From Tipula vernalis (lineage: Eukaryota > Arthropoda > Insecta > Diptera > Tipulidae): a stretch of DNA of 64,000 nucleotides. Where the stretch lies: contig OY282559.1 of the NCBI GenBank assembly GCA_958295665.1, forward strand, positions 248,492,764 through 248,556,763, written 5' to 3'. The stretch's first letter is position 1; each line of letters begins with the position of its first letter. Made by a program: the position numbers and the translations under genes. Positions 34,533 through 46,042 of this stretch are shown piece by piece. A model generated the notes under the pieces. The model was not told where the DNA came from, made no database searches, and saw only the letters and a list, made by a program, of their open reading frames with translations.

Positions 34533-37500
34533 TCAAATATGGTTCTTGAAATAATTAATAACAAAAATATGTTTATTAGATATAACACTCACGTGTAAAC
34601 TGTGAGAATTTTTTACTAAATTTTTCGTTAGCGGCAAAGTATGAATATACTCTGTAAATTCAATTTCATAACTAAAGTAATGTGTGTTGAAACCGAAAAC
34701 ATCTAAATCTTCGACGCAAATAAAATAACGTCTTTCATAACAAACAATTCGTTTTATAATTGCGAATTTGGGATCCCCATTATCATTCAATCCAATTTGA
34801 ATCACTGATTCATTCCTTGTTAGATAATTGTCAAGTTTTATATATTTTGTCAAAAAAACAGGGCCCGTTACAAATAAATTTAAAATTTATTGCAATAGTT
34901 TTAATTTTAGAAACCCCGCCTGTTACAATTTTGGCGGTTTTTAGTTAGCTATCGTTTCGTAGTCTTAACATATCGACTTATCGATCCCTGCTGAAAACCT
35001 AGATGTAACTAGTTTCAAATAGCAAATACACCGCCCCAGAAGTGAATTGTCCCTGCAAAACTCCCACAAGTGTTACACATGTGGAATTTATTTGAGTTTA
35101 TGACGCTTACACTTTATTGTTCAAATAAAACGCCATATTTTTTTAGAAAAATTTTAATCCACATAAATTACATATTACTTCACTAATTACACTTAGGTAA
35201 ACTGAGAAAGAATATATGTACTCTTCACTACTGTAGCACACACTATTTCCGTATTGTTTATTAATTGTTTGGTAAAATAAATCGCGAGCAAAATACTAAA
35301 ATTTAATGAAACTGGAAAAACGTCCCCAATGTTGTTTTCTACGATAGCAAAACGATTGTGTAATTTTTATTTCCTTTTTCGCGCGAGATTTTTGACATCT
35401 GTATATTTTTAAAGAATAAAGTGTGTTGCGTTAGTGAACAAGGTGCGTTCATGTACATGCGTATGAATATGGATGCGCGAATTGTGGCGAAGAACGAGTG
35501 ATGAATATGTATGTGAATGATTGAATTGTATTGTATGATTAAATATTTGAATTGAAATGTGAGTGAGTCGCCACAAGTTTGAGTCATTATTACAGGTCAT
35601 CCTTGATTTACATAAAAAATAATGGAACATCATATTTAATTTTTATTTATTATTATTATTGGTTCAAATACCTTCAAATAAGATAAATACTTTCTAAAAC
35701 CCCACATGTACAGTTTTTTTTTGTTTACTAGTTATGCTTTAAAGTACGCTGTCTAAAATATACCTCAAAACATAAGTTTTAATCTCTATAATCTAAACGA
35801 ATCATAAAAAATTTAATAAAATTGCACATATATTTGCAAAACAGTATTTTAAATTTTTTGAAAAAAAAAAGACTAGTGTATGTGAGGTTTCTGAAATTAC
35901 CGATTCAAGTGCTGTAGTGTACAAAATATTTATTTTGTTTTTAGATATATTAATAATTTTTTTTAATTTTTGGTGATAAGATTCAAACCTGCTTGAACTA
36001 AGTTGAACTAAGGGTCCAATTTTTTGCATTATTCGTCAATAGTGTGTAAGAATATGAAAAATGGACTTTAAGTGTGAACATGATAATTTCAAATATAACA
36101 TATTATGTTCTTCTACTAGAATATTTAAATATTTATAGTCATTCTTGAGTAGTATATGTGAAAATGCTAAATTTATAATCTCACGAAGAACTAAATATAA
36201 TTTCCAAAAATTACAGCTTTTCGATACCAAATCACCGATTAATACTTCGAAATATGTTATAAAAAGTATACATTTCAAAAGCGTTCATTTTAAATCTGGA
36301 ATTATTTAAGATATCATAACTTAGCAATGGCGGTTTGTTTATACTTTGTACCCCAAAGTTACAATTTTGAATCCTAAAATTTAATTGTTCTATAGAAAAA
36401 TACTTTATGTCTTTAACATAATATTTTAGTATTAATAATAAATCGTAATGACAAATTCCTTCCAACAAGTCATGTATCACGTCAACGGTTAACGGTTTTA
36501 ACGAATTGAATGCACAATTTTCTTTAATGCCTGTTTCAGATGCATTTCCAATTAGTAAGTCTAATACATAATTTTCTCTAGATCTAATTTCACACAAATT
36601 GTCATTGCAAAGTTGTTGAGTAAGTTCAGAAGGAGTTTTGCAAATTCTGCAAAAGTACCTTGAGTTAAAGCTTTCATTAAATCCTAATATGGAATTGAGA
36701 CCTAAATTATCGCCTTAATATACCACAAACTACGAATTTTATTGTAATATTTCTATGTTCTACATAAATACCGGTATTTTCGAGTTCTTTTAACTCGTCA
36801 ATAATTGGTTTCAATATTCTCTGATTCCCTAATTTTTTTATCTTCTACGTGAACCAACCCGGCAAGAAATATTGACGAGAACTTTAAATTACGATGTGTT
36901 GGTAATAAGGTATCTTTACGTAAAAAGCGCCAATTTTTTTATCACCAGACCTAGATCCCAAAACATTATTTGGTTCATAATCGTCATAGTATAGAAATAT
37001 AGGTAGGTATTGCACATTATCATAATGGGGAAGGGAATCAACAATTGCTCTCCAATCCTCACTTTCAACATAATTATGCATCGTAGATTTATTAGAAAAT
37101 TTTTAATTTGGAATATATGCCAAAATATGATTTAAATATAATGTTTTATTAAATAAAACTGTAAATAGACTGGTTAGAGGAATAATTTGCATTGTGTAAT
37201 CAATATTTTTTTACTAACAATTTGTTCACATTGTCTAAAAATTCTTGATTTTCTAAATGAATTACGTGTGGTTTATTTGCAATGAAAAAAACTAATCGTT
37301 TATCGTTTAAGTTCCTCCATTAACAAATATTCTGATCTAAGAATTTTGGAATTCAAAAGAGTTAAGGCAGAAAGAGCTGGACCATCATTATTTGTTAACG
37401 ACAAAGATTTTATTATGAAACTAGAATAAAAGTTGCACGTTATCTGTAAAATTTGAAACGCTTTCTTCCTGAAAATTTTATCATCACTGTAAATTTTTAA

Positions 37501-37782
37501 AATCAATCTTAGATAGTCATCAGACATTTGATTAATTACATCTACTGGAGTGAGTGAATTGGAAGGCATTGTAGAATTGTCATGAGAATAAACAAATTTG
37601 TCATTTAACTCAGCTATGGAGATTGGATTGACAGAATTTGCAAACGTTGAAGCAGGAACATCATTTAATTTTGACGTAGCAGTTAAGTTTGTACGGCAAT
37701 TCTGACTAATGTGTTTATGCAGTATCGTAATGCAGTATCGTAATATGCCGTATACAATCGGCTTTATCTGCGAAAAAGACAT
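34533..37782 (-). pseudogene. Large transposase-like protein (GDNLGL / HDLLEG family)
   Basis: In minus-strand order: an amino region (37782-37300, VDVINQMSDDYLRLILKIYS), LTSLFTVLFNKTLYLNHIL, then HNYVESEDWRAIVDSLPHYD, PIFLYYDDYEPNNVLGSRSG, GDNLGLNSILGFNESFNSRY, FCRICKTPSEL, NCAFNSLKPLTVDVIHDLLE, GICHYDLLLILKYYV, IGPLVQLSSSRFESYHQKLK, and a separate end domain (34853-34533, LTRNESVIQIGLNDNGDPKF, YFICVEDLDVFGF). I recognise this series from a family common in hemipterans, cnidarians and other animals and annotated as uncharacterised. Acidic residues in YYDDY and VIHDLLEG may be catalytic, which is a guess. Frameshifts occur near 36710, 37085 and 36033. About 950 bases separate the last two parts. 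Confidence 0.7.
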
Positions 37783-37923
37783 TATAAATTTTACAGATAA
37801 TTGTTGTCATATTTTATAAGATCGAAAATATATATTTAGTAAAATTCAAAATTCAATTATATAGATAAAACTATAATATAAAAACGTGTAACTAAAATTA
37901 ATTATTACTCTGCATATCGTTAA

Positions 37924-38283
37924 TTAGTTATGCATAAACGTTTTGATTTTGAAAATTCCTTTATGAATGAAATGCCAAATGGACTTGCATGCAATTGGGT
38001 ATTTGATATTTAGGCCCATATACAAATAAAAACAGCATTCAACAGCTTCCACGGGATTACAATATATGTACCTCTCTCCCGCAACTAAAACATACGCAAT
38101 GCTAATTGGATTAGCCTCTGCCTCGAATGCTTCAACTGCAGTCTGTAAAAAAATTTAATTTTAAAGAATAATTTTTCAAAATTTTCAGTATTATACAAGT
38201 TTATACCTTATATAATGAAATTAATGATTGCTGAATCTCAATTTTTGATACTCTCCCGTTGCCGTATGTTCGTTTTCCATTCG
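37924..38283 (-). pseudogene. Second protein of the 6-kb transposon, carboxy-terminal exons
   Basis: Two exons with a clean GT-AG intron: 38207-38283 (ANGKRTYGNGRVSKIEIQQS, LISLYK; acceptor TTTTCCCAG) and 37924-38142 (TAVEAFEAEANPISIAYVLV, EAVECCFYLYMGLNIKYPIA, CKSIWHFIHKGIFKIKT, stop at 37924). The 64-base intron starts GTATAAACTT and ends TTTTTTTACAG. The end resembles the conserved tail of a companion protein often seen beside this type of element (YP, VW.F, Y.I). Function unknown. Another exon probably lies upstream, with a donor at about 38385. Confidence 0.6.
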
Positions 38284-39284
38284 CTGGGAAAATATATGGT
38301 AGGTTAAAAAAATAAAATTAAGTTTTGAAAATAAGCTTTAAAGCGCCCTAATTGAAATGTACATACTTTGATGTGACAATAAATACCTTCTTCCGCGGCT
38401 GCTATCAGAGCCTTCTAGAGTATAGAGCCATAATCTTAATGACGTATTTTTGAGAAGCTTTTTTAGTGGTATAACTTTTCACTGATTTCCATAGGAATCC
38501 ATAGTAAAAATGGTGTTTTTTAGCTTCAAGTTTTTCAATGAAAAAAGCAAAAATATTATAAAATGTTTATATAAAATTTTTCTACATATCTTTAAGAACA
38601 ATATACAAGAAGGCCTTATTGGTTTAAGTAAATATTAATTGCAGAAATATTAAAATTAAATTATTTCTAAAATATATTTTTTCGAACTTTCATTTTGAAA
38701 AATACATCTAAGTTGGCTCTGACAAATTAAAATAATACTTGCTAAATTTATCTTTAGTTTTACTAGTGTACGTAAAATGTTTAAAATGGTCAAAGAAAAA
38801 TACGAAAAAAAATTATTTAATCGCAATATTATCACACGTTCCTATATTTTGTGAATTGGTTTCGCTTTTCCTACAATTTTTGAACTTGAAATTTCCCCAG
38901 GTGGTAATTTTTGTTACGATTTTTCCAAATTTTTACGGCCATCAGTGCCATCTATGTAATGTATATTGACTTAATGACCAAACGAATCGTAGTAAGCTTT
39001 TATTTCAATTTGACCAGAATGCTGTTGTTATGATTTTTTTTTAATAATTTGGTTTAAATAAATCAATTATTACAAGAAAATGGAAACGATTTACTTAAAC
39101 GATATTCATATATGTTGAAATACAAACATTTATAAAAGTATTTCAGAAATCATAATTAAGAATTTGTAACGTTTTCATTTAAAAATTTGTCTTAGGAAAA
39201 AAAGTGATTTCCCATATGTTTTGTGTGTTTTACTATGAAAAGTTTCGTTCTTTCCTCGTTTCTAATTCCCTTAAAAAAGCTCAG

Positions 39285-39721
39285 ATTTTTTTATTATGGC
39301 TCTATAAAATGCAGGGTGCTCTGCTGCTATACGTTGGCATAAACTTTTAACAACGCTGTCTCGATTAATTTTATTCGCCCGTTGAATGATATTTGGGTAA
39401 ATATTATGCCAATTCCGTATGGCGTCTGGATCAAAGTCAGTGTACTTTATTTTTAAATCTATTTTAATCTGTAAAATAAAAATTTGTAAACATTTCAGGT
39501 TATTTTTAGTTGCACTCAGTTCTTACCAAATTTTTAATTTCAGAAGTTTTTAAGTCGGGAAGCAGTTCAATATATTCAATTGTCGGCATAGAGCTTCTTA
39601 ATATGTAGATTTTGTCGAAATATGTGGGTTTTTCGCCATTTCTCAGCAAATTCATCCGAACTATTTGGAACATTGAGTTTCACATATTCAATATCATCTT
39701 CTATCTCGGTGTCAATTGTGT
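39285..39721 (-). pseudogene. Probable amino-terminal exons of the transposon's second protein
   Basis: Exon 39527-39721 starts after acceptor TTTTTAACAG (DTEIEDDIEYVKLNVPNSSD) and ends at donor GTAAGAACTG, changing frame inside to MPTIEYIELLPDLKTSEIKN. Exon 39285-39468 follows acceptor TTTTATTTTACAG (IKIDLKIKYTDFDPDAIRNW, NIYPNIIQRANKINRDSVVK, AAEHPAFYRAIIKKSELF). Splice sites keep the frame across the intron. I cannot show that these exons join those at 37924-38283, but they are on the same strand inside the same element. Confidence 0.5.
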
Positions 39722-40088
39722 CTGTTAAAAATGAAAAAAAAATTTTAACAAATTTTTTGTTTCGATTAACATACTATTATATTAGGATAGATCATATTAC
39801 TTATGCAGTTATTATATTTGTTTTAAAGTCAATATCATAATATGGTTAAGAAGATCACAATATGATTAAAATTATTATAGTTACATATGATTATTCCAAT
39901 CATATTGCTGAAGTGATTGGGTTTATTAATTTTATGTTATATTTAATCATATTTTGATAACAACAATGATATATAACATAATTTTGTTATAAATCTTTTA
40001 ACTACCATCATATCAAATGTTGTGTTGATATTTGCAATCATATTATGATAAATTTAATCATACGATAAACATATTTTTGTTCTCAGTG

Positions 40089-41115
40089 TGTTTAAACTTT
40101 ACTCATCTGCCAAGGCAAACATTTTCAGCCCAAGTTGAATTTGATTGAAAATTTCATGGAGAAGTATCGGACCAATAAATTCAATAAAGCAAACGGTTAA
40201 ATTAATACCAGGATATCATTATTATCTTTATTCTTTCTCGGAGGCGTAACTTATATGCTTTTGGAATATCTAATATTTAACCATTTATAATATAATCCAG
40301 ATATCTAACATTTAAGTGTCGTAACCCCTTATCACATTTTTGCCCAAAATCAAACATTCGTATGATTGATAGATAAGATAATAAGTGGTTTTTAGGCACA
40401 GGTACACTTTCTTCTAGTGTGTAAATATATATCACATATAGATCAAGACGTCAAGCCGTTTTTACATAAAAGAAAAATTACGAACTCCATTGTATTCAAC
40501 TCAAAATTGTACATTGTCATGATGTCAAATTTTTATAAAAATCCTGTATTGCATACATGTTATTGCTGTTGTATCTTATAATTCTTGACGTTTTATCTAG
40601 AAAATGTTTCGTACACAAATATGAGTGGATATATATATAAATATATATTTACATAATCTACTTTTTAAGATCTCAAATAATTACCATTGTTTACTTCGAT
40701 GTATAATTCTATGAAATTTATGAAAATTTTTCAGCTTAAAATACCAAAATATTGTATTCATATTTCTATTGAATTCGTGTTCATAAAAATATTACTGCAT
40801 TTTAGTAATCTTTTCATGTTATATTACGTTTATTATGTTCTTTCATTGCGGAGGACACAATGGGGATACGAACATTTATAAAAAGTAACGATTTAACCTA
40901 AACCAAACATCCGAATTTGCAGTGGCTGTTTACTCATTGTTACGAATGCATGCAATGGACATTACATGTTATGTTATGTTTTATTATTGTTTTCGGAATT
41001 AAGCTTTGTTGTAAGTGTTCATATTTTTCCACGTTTAAACGATCATCTTCTTGAAACTAAACAATAAAATAAAATAAAAAAACTGAATTGAATGAAATTA
41101 CATCAATTTTAATAA
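40089..41115. other. AT-rich sequence without recognisable genes
   Basis: No coding similarity, TIR or repeat unit is evident beyond a short TATATA stretch at about 40630-40650. Confidence 0.5.
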
Positions 41116-41117
41116 AA

Positions 41118-42862
41118 CTTTCTGGAATAAGGCGGGACGATTTTGTCGGGTTGGCCACATTATCTCGCAATACAAAATCTATTTTAAAAAATCTCGCATT
41201 AAAAAATCTCGCATTACAAAATCTCGCTATAATATAATAATATAATTTCTTATAATTAAAACAGATCTCGAATAATACATACTCGTACATATGTTATCAT
41301 GAATATTGACACGGTCAAGTCTAACAAAGGCAATAATAAATTATTTATTAACGGATATTGTTATCATTTAAGTAAAAAACAAAATTCACATTCAATTGGG
41401 TTTGCGCCAAGCAAAAAAGTTATATGTGTAAAGGTCGCGTTGTAACTCACGTTGTGCAGAATAAACACGAAATTTTAAAACCACCACTTTCTCTAAAATC
41501 AACACTTCCTGCGACTCCCGCATTTATCTTCCAACAGCAAAAGCTCAAAGAATTAAAATTCAACGCGCCCGCCATAACAAAATGAAAGAGCCTGAAAACT
41601 TTGCAGATATTAACCTTCCCGACCACATTCGATATGTTGAAGGAGAATTATTTGTTTTAACCGAAGAAGAGTTCGATGGCGAAAAAATTATTTTGTTGGG
41701 AACGATTTCTTCGCTAAAGCTCCTCGCTGAATCCAGTTGTTGGATTATGGATGGTACTTTCGACGTTGTACCATCCATAATGCGACAGCTATTTTCAATA
41801 CACGTACGTATTGATGGAGAAATATTACCATTGGTATTTTGCTTGATGAGCAAAAAAAGTAGAAAAGTATATGACCAATTGTTTTTCAATTTAAAAACAA
41901 TTTGCTTGAAAAATGAAATTAATTTAAATCCAACGAGAATAATTTGCGATTTCGAAAAAACAATGGCACCGTCGGCATCATTTTTTTCCGGAAACCTGTT
42001 TTAAGGGATGTTTCTTTCATTTCGGCCAAATTATTTAGCGGAAGATCCAAAAAGAAAGCTTGGTACACAAGTATGAAAACATCGAATCTTTTTCAATGCA
42101 AATCAGAATGATAAAAAGCCTAGCTTTTGTGCCAGACTATGAAGTTGCTGCGTATTATGCCAGTTTGTCCAATGAGTTCAATGACACAGATGTCAAAAGA
42201 ATTGGATCATGGTTCATTTCGTACAAATTACATCGGAAATGGCAACCGAGCACCAAGATATAAACCTGAATTCTTCCAGGAAATGCTACTGAATGCTTCC
42301 CTCGAACGCAAAATAGTTTAGAGGCCTGGCACCGTCCTTTAAAAGTTGTGGTTTGTCAACGACACGGGGGTGTTTATAAAATAATAGAGAATCTAGCAAA
42401 GGAAGCGATTTTAGCAAAGCTTAGAATTGAACAACTTAAATCTGGTGTCCAGTTTCCCAAAAAAGCGAAAGCAAATTAACAAAAATAAAAAAATACAAAA
42501 AATATTAAAGAAAAAGGCTAGACTCACTCCAATAGAATTTTTAAAAAATATTGCGTATAATACATATAATAATTAATTAATTATTTTAATTTTTTGTCAC
42601 TTTTAGTTTTTAAATGTTACTTTTGAATTTTTAAAGATAATTGCTTATAATAAAATGATTTAATATTAATTTTCCGTCATTGTTATTTTTCAATAATATT
42701 TTTGGATTTGCAAGATTTTGTAATGTGAGATTTTATAATGCGAGATTTTATAATGCGGGATTTTGTAATGCTAGATTTTTTTAAAATGCGAGATAATGTA
42801 ATACAAGATTTTGTAATGCAAGATTCTGGAGTGCTCCCGATTTTGTCAAAAACTGGGCTTGG
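41118..42862 (+). mobile_element. Mutator-like element (MULE) with minisatellite inverted ends
   Basis: The left end (41118-41235) and right end (42715-42862) are inverted relative to each other and both consist of tandem GCGAGATTTTRTAAT-type units plus an outer CGATTTTGTC block. Between them is one decayed gene with FLYWCH and MULE transposase domains. The combination is typical of insect MULEs. A 9-10 bp target duplication was not found. Confidence 0.8.
41335..42480 (+). pseudogene. MULE transposase with FLYWCH zinc finger, broken
   Basis: The FLYWCH part (about 41335-41480) reads LFINGYCYHLSKKQNSHSI and, after a frame change, CKGRVVTHVVQNKHEILKPP. The transposase part follows: EPENFADINLPDHIRYVEGE, LLAESSCWIMDGTFDVVPSI (first Asp in MDGTF), LPLVFCLMSKKSRKVYDQLF, NPTRIICDFEKTMAPS (second Asp in CDFE). 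After a frame change come KGCFFHFGQ and SLAFVPDYEVAAYYASL, then KLRIEQLKSGVQFPKKAKAN. FLYWCH zinc fingers bind the element ends and the DDE domain cuts. Frameshifts at about 41410, 42000 and 42240 inactivate it. Confidence 0.85.
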
Positions 42863-43460
42863 CGGAGTGAAATACAGGTTCAGTTTACGAACATATATTA
42901 ACTACCTACATATACTTGTATATAATATATCAACATATATGTATATAGTAAACATTACATAAGTCACGTACACCAAACTTCAAGGCCAGTTCAACGAACG
43001 ACATAGTGGTATGATGCAAGATAACGTACAACAACAACAAGCGCAAACAAAGAAAGCCGTATTCATCTTAGTTAAGCACTTAAAATTAAAATATAAAATT
43101 AAATATAAAATTAATGTACAAACCGTAATTAAGATTTCATATCAACTAAAAATGTAAAATCAATAATAAATAAAATCTCAAGTTACTCGTACGATCTCGT
43201 ATCAGTAAAAAAGTAATAAATAATAAAATATATGCATAGACCCTTTTTTGTGTCTACTATAATAAATAAAACAATAACATCTCTGTTTAAAGAAATAGTT
43301 TATAAAGACGAACAAATGTGTAACCCACGTTCATTATTCATTATAACTTTATCACGCTAGTTTCAATAAAATCAGTAAAAATACTTTTTGTCTTTATTTT
43401 TGGTCACTCGTTCCCAACCCAACGATAAATAAATAAGTTAACGGTGCACAACGCCTTTAA
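42863..43460. other. AT-rich sequence without recognisable genes
   Basis: Several AATAAA-like stretches but no coding similarity. It might contain a decayed LTR; I cannot delimit one. Confidence 0.4.
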
Positions 43461-43461
43461 C

Positions 43462-43467
43462 TATATA

Positions 43468-43546
<79 letters not shown>
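43462..43546. repeat. (TA)n microsatellite
   Basis: About 85 bases of TA repeats interrupted once by TG near 43472. The Tyr-Ile run in the overlapping frame is an artefact. Confidence 0.95.
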
Positions 43547-43548
<2 letters not shown>

Positions 43549-43779
43549 GTGGTCACAAATCAAAGGGGCACAAGTCGAGTTGTACCTTTTCTCATATTAT
43601 TTAAAATTCGAGTTCTCCATATTCGATTTCATATAGAATGGATTTTTTGTAATATAGTATTCCTTAATTACTGTTTACAAATACTAAAATTCAAAAAACT
43701 CATACGATTTTCAATGATTCTTAGTTTCTTCAAAACCAATTTCCTGAAAAATCCGAATTTTCGAGTTGCGTTCCTTTGT

Positions 43780-45467
43780 TGTATGAGCACCAAACACATG
43801 ACGAAATACCTAAAAAGGGACATCTCCGTCAACATCACAGATCCGGATTACTTAAAATCATTTAAAACACTCAAAAGCATCATTGCAACGGACTAAATTC
43901 TCGCGTATCCCGATTTTTCCAAACAATTTATATTAACTAAGGACGCATCAGATTTTGCTCTAGGTGCAGTCCTATCACAAATTCAGGATGGTGTCGAAAG
44001 ACCAATTGCCTTTGCTTCTAGAACATTACCTACGACTGAATCGAGATATCCCACTAACTAGCCATCATTTGGGCGGTGAAAAAATACCAACCAATCCTTT
44101 ACGGTAACAAGTTCCCCCTGGTCACAGACCATAAACCTCTAACTTTCATAAAAACTTCTGAAAAAAATTTCAAAAATCTGAAGGTGGCGATTAAAACTCG
44201 GTGTTGTATACAAAGAAGGTAGAGCTAATGTCGTGGCAGACGCACTTAGCAGAATACCTACCGAAGTAAACCTAAACGAAGGAATGGATAACACTTTAAG
44301 TGAATCCGAGAGATATAAGGAAAACATGCTGAATGATACTTCGGATTATTATTTCATCCATTTCTCCGAGCAACCAATAAATTACTACAGAAATCAGATT
44401 ATCTTCAAAATATATAGATTAGACACAATAATTTCAGAAAACGTATTTCAAAATTTTAAAAGAGTTATCATATCCAAACAACTTTCTTGAAAGGCGAAAT
44501 AGTCAATTATATGAAAAGCTTTCATAACGGCGAACAATCAGCGATGTTAGCTCCGGAGATACTATACCAAAGGATTCAAGAAGCCCATAGAGAAAACTTT
44601 TCATGGAAAGGCCATTTTGTTTTCGTTACAAAAATGGTCGAAGACGTAACGAGTAAAAATAGGTAGAGTGCTATTATCAGTAAAGAACATGAGAGAGCCC
44701 ATAGAGGAATACAGGAAGTATAAAAACAAATTAAGCGAGCATACTTCTTTCCGAATATGGTGAAAAAGATAAAGAGCATCATAAATGTAATATACATAAA
44801 TACGAACGGAGACCGTACAACATTAAAATCACTCCAAGGCCTAGCACGAGAAAGCCACTTTACAGAGTACACATTGATATATTGAATATCAATCACACTA
44901 ACTTCCTTTCGATAATAGATTCCATACCTATTATGGAAAGGAAATCAGTTTAGAAAAAATTTAACAGATACGACTAATGCACTAACCAAATATTTCACAA
45001 TGTTCGGAAATCCCTAACACAATTGTCTCAGATCACGAGACTACATTTCAATCTCTCCAATTTAAGGAGTATCTAGGAAACTTAACGTTAAATTAGAATA
45101 CGCGTCATCGTCCGAATCAAACGGACATTCAACAATAATCGAAATCCTTAATACTAACAAGTACAAACTCCCTAACTCGCACACCCCAACTGCAATAGAA
45201 TTGTCAGTAGCATTATACAACAACACAGTTCACTCATCTACTTGCTTCACGCCAAACGAAATTATTTTCAACCAAAATAACATGGTTGACCCAAGAGAAA
45301 TCCAAAAACAAGTGAATGAGATATTTAACAGCGTAAACTTAAAAGTAGAAGAAACTATTCAAAAAATGGAAAAATATGTATTAAGAAGGAGGAACCACCG
45401 AATTTGGTGGTAAATTAGTCGGTATTTTTAAAACCGAATAAAAGAACGAAAACGCAGGCAAGAGGGG
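43780..45467 (+). pseudogene. 17.6/297-like Gypsy pol, copy A (RNase H to integrase)
   Basis: The plus strand carries RT end (MTKYLKRDISVNITDPDYLK, SFKTLKSIIATD), RNase H ([43 protein letters not shown]), the spacer (NYYRNQIIFKIYRLDTIISE) and decayed integrase (HTSFRIW zinc-site region at about 44730, SLQGLARESHFTEYT, NTIVSDHETTFQSLQFKEYL, HNTV-type end at about 45210). Many stops and frameshifts occur. A polypurine tract AAGAGGGG at 45460-45467 ends the internal region. The 5' half is absent. Confidence 0.8.
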
Positions 45468-46025
45468 TCAAAACCCAAATCAAGGATATAACTTATAAAA
45501 CTTTCAAAACGACCAGAAACATAAAAAGAAACAAAAATAAAATAAAAGATTAAAGCAAAGCAATTAAATCACATTTTACTTTCGTTTACGTTAGTGAAAT
45601 AAAGTATAGTAATCATGAAAATTTTGGACCTTGAGATTTTTAGAGGTTTATCTGTTTTGAGGTCCCCTGAGTCCGAAAAGGTCGGTTTCGAAGTGGTGTC
45701 TGTCTGTCAGTCTGTGTCCTCTCTACAGCCCATATGGTTTAACCATAAGCTTTAAGGTTTTTTGATAAATTGGGAGGTCCCAGTGAAATTTACTCCAAAT
45801 TAACTAACAGCAAGTGGCCACTCCCTTGGTCCAGAAAATTTATTTTGCAATATCTTAAAAAGGTTACAACGATCAACACATTTTGTCTATTTTAAAAAAG
45901 TATAATATTACGTTAATTCGATATTAGTTTTTAAACCAAAAATATGTATAATAAATTTATTATAAATAAAAGAAAAAAATTAAATTAAAAATAATTTTTT
46001 TATCATTCTCCGAATGAATTTATAA
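45468..46025 (+). repeat. LTR shared by Gypsy copies A and B
   Basis: Bounded on the left by the polypurine tract of copy A and on the right by the primer site of copy B, so one LTR serves as the 3' LTR of A and the 5' LTR of B. It contains a GTCY-type repeat insertion (45570-45870). Ends are inferred from position, as no second intact copy is present. Confidence 0.55.
45570..45870 (+). mobile_element. GTCY-microsatellite element, inverted sister of 33310-33850
   Basis: Contains ATAAAGTATAGTAATCATGAA, AGGTCCCCTGAGTCCG, a short GTCTGTCTGTCAGTCTGTG tract, TGGGAGGTCCCAGTGAAAT and CAGAAAATTTATTTTGCAA, all found in reverse at 33310-33850. Here the microsatellite has only about four units against about thirty there. 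Confidence 0.75.
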
Positions 46026-46042
46026 TTGGCGCAGCCGTGCGG
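46026..46042 (+). promoter_or_regulatory. Primer binding site of Gypsy copy B
   Basis: TGGCGCAGCCGTGCGG resembles the TGGCGCAGTCGG primer site of the 17.6/297 group, which uses tRNA-Ser. It lies about 410 bases before the gag ATG. Confidence 0.7.

Larger units (their letters stand above)
34030..40088. mobile_element. 6-kb DNA transposon with CACTSAGAA ends
   Basis: Left end CACTCAGAAAAAAAATATG and right end (complement) CACTGAGAACAAAAATATG are inverted repeats with 17 of 19 matches. Inside both ends are many copies of ATGATTAAWTTTATCAT-like palindromes (34045-34135 and 39850-40070), like sub-terminal transposase-binding repeats. The element encodes two minus-strand units: a transposase-like protein (about 34533-37782) and a second protein with introns (about 37924-39721). 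The TIR start CACT recalls the CMC (CACTA-Mirage-Chapaev) group, but I cannot prove the superfamily and no clean target duplication is visible. Confidence 0.75.

Noticed and set aside
43444..43560. Frame with a Tyr-Ile run
   Set aside because: Produced by the (TA)n microsatellite.
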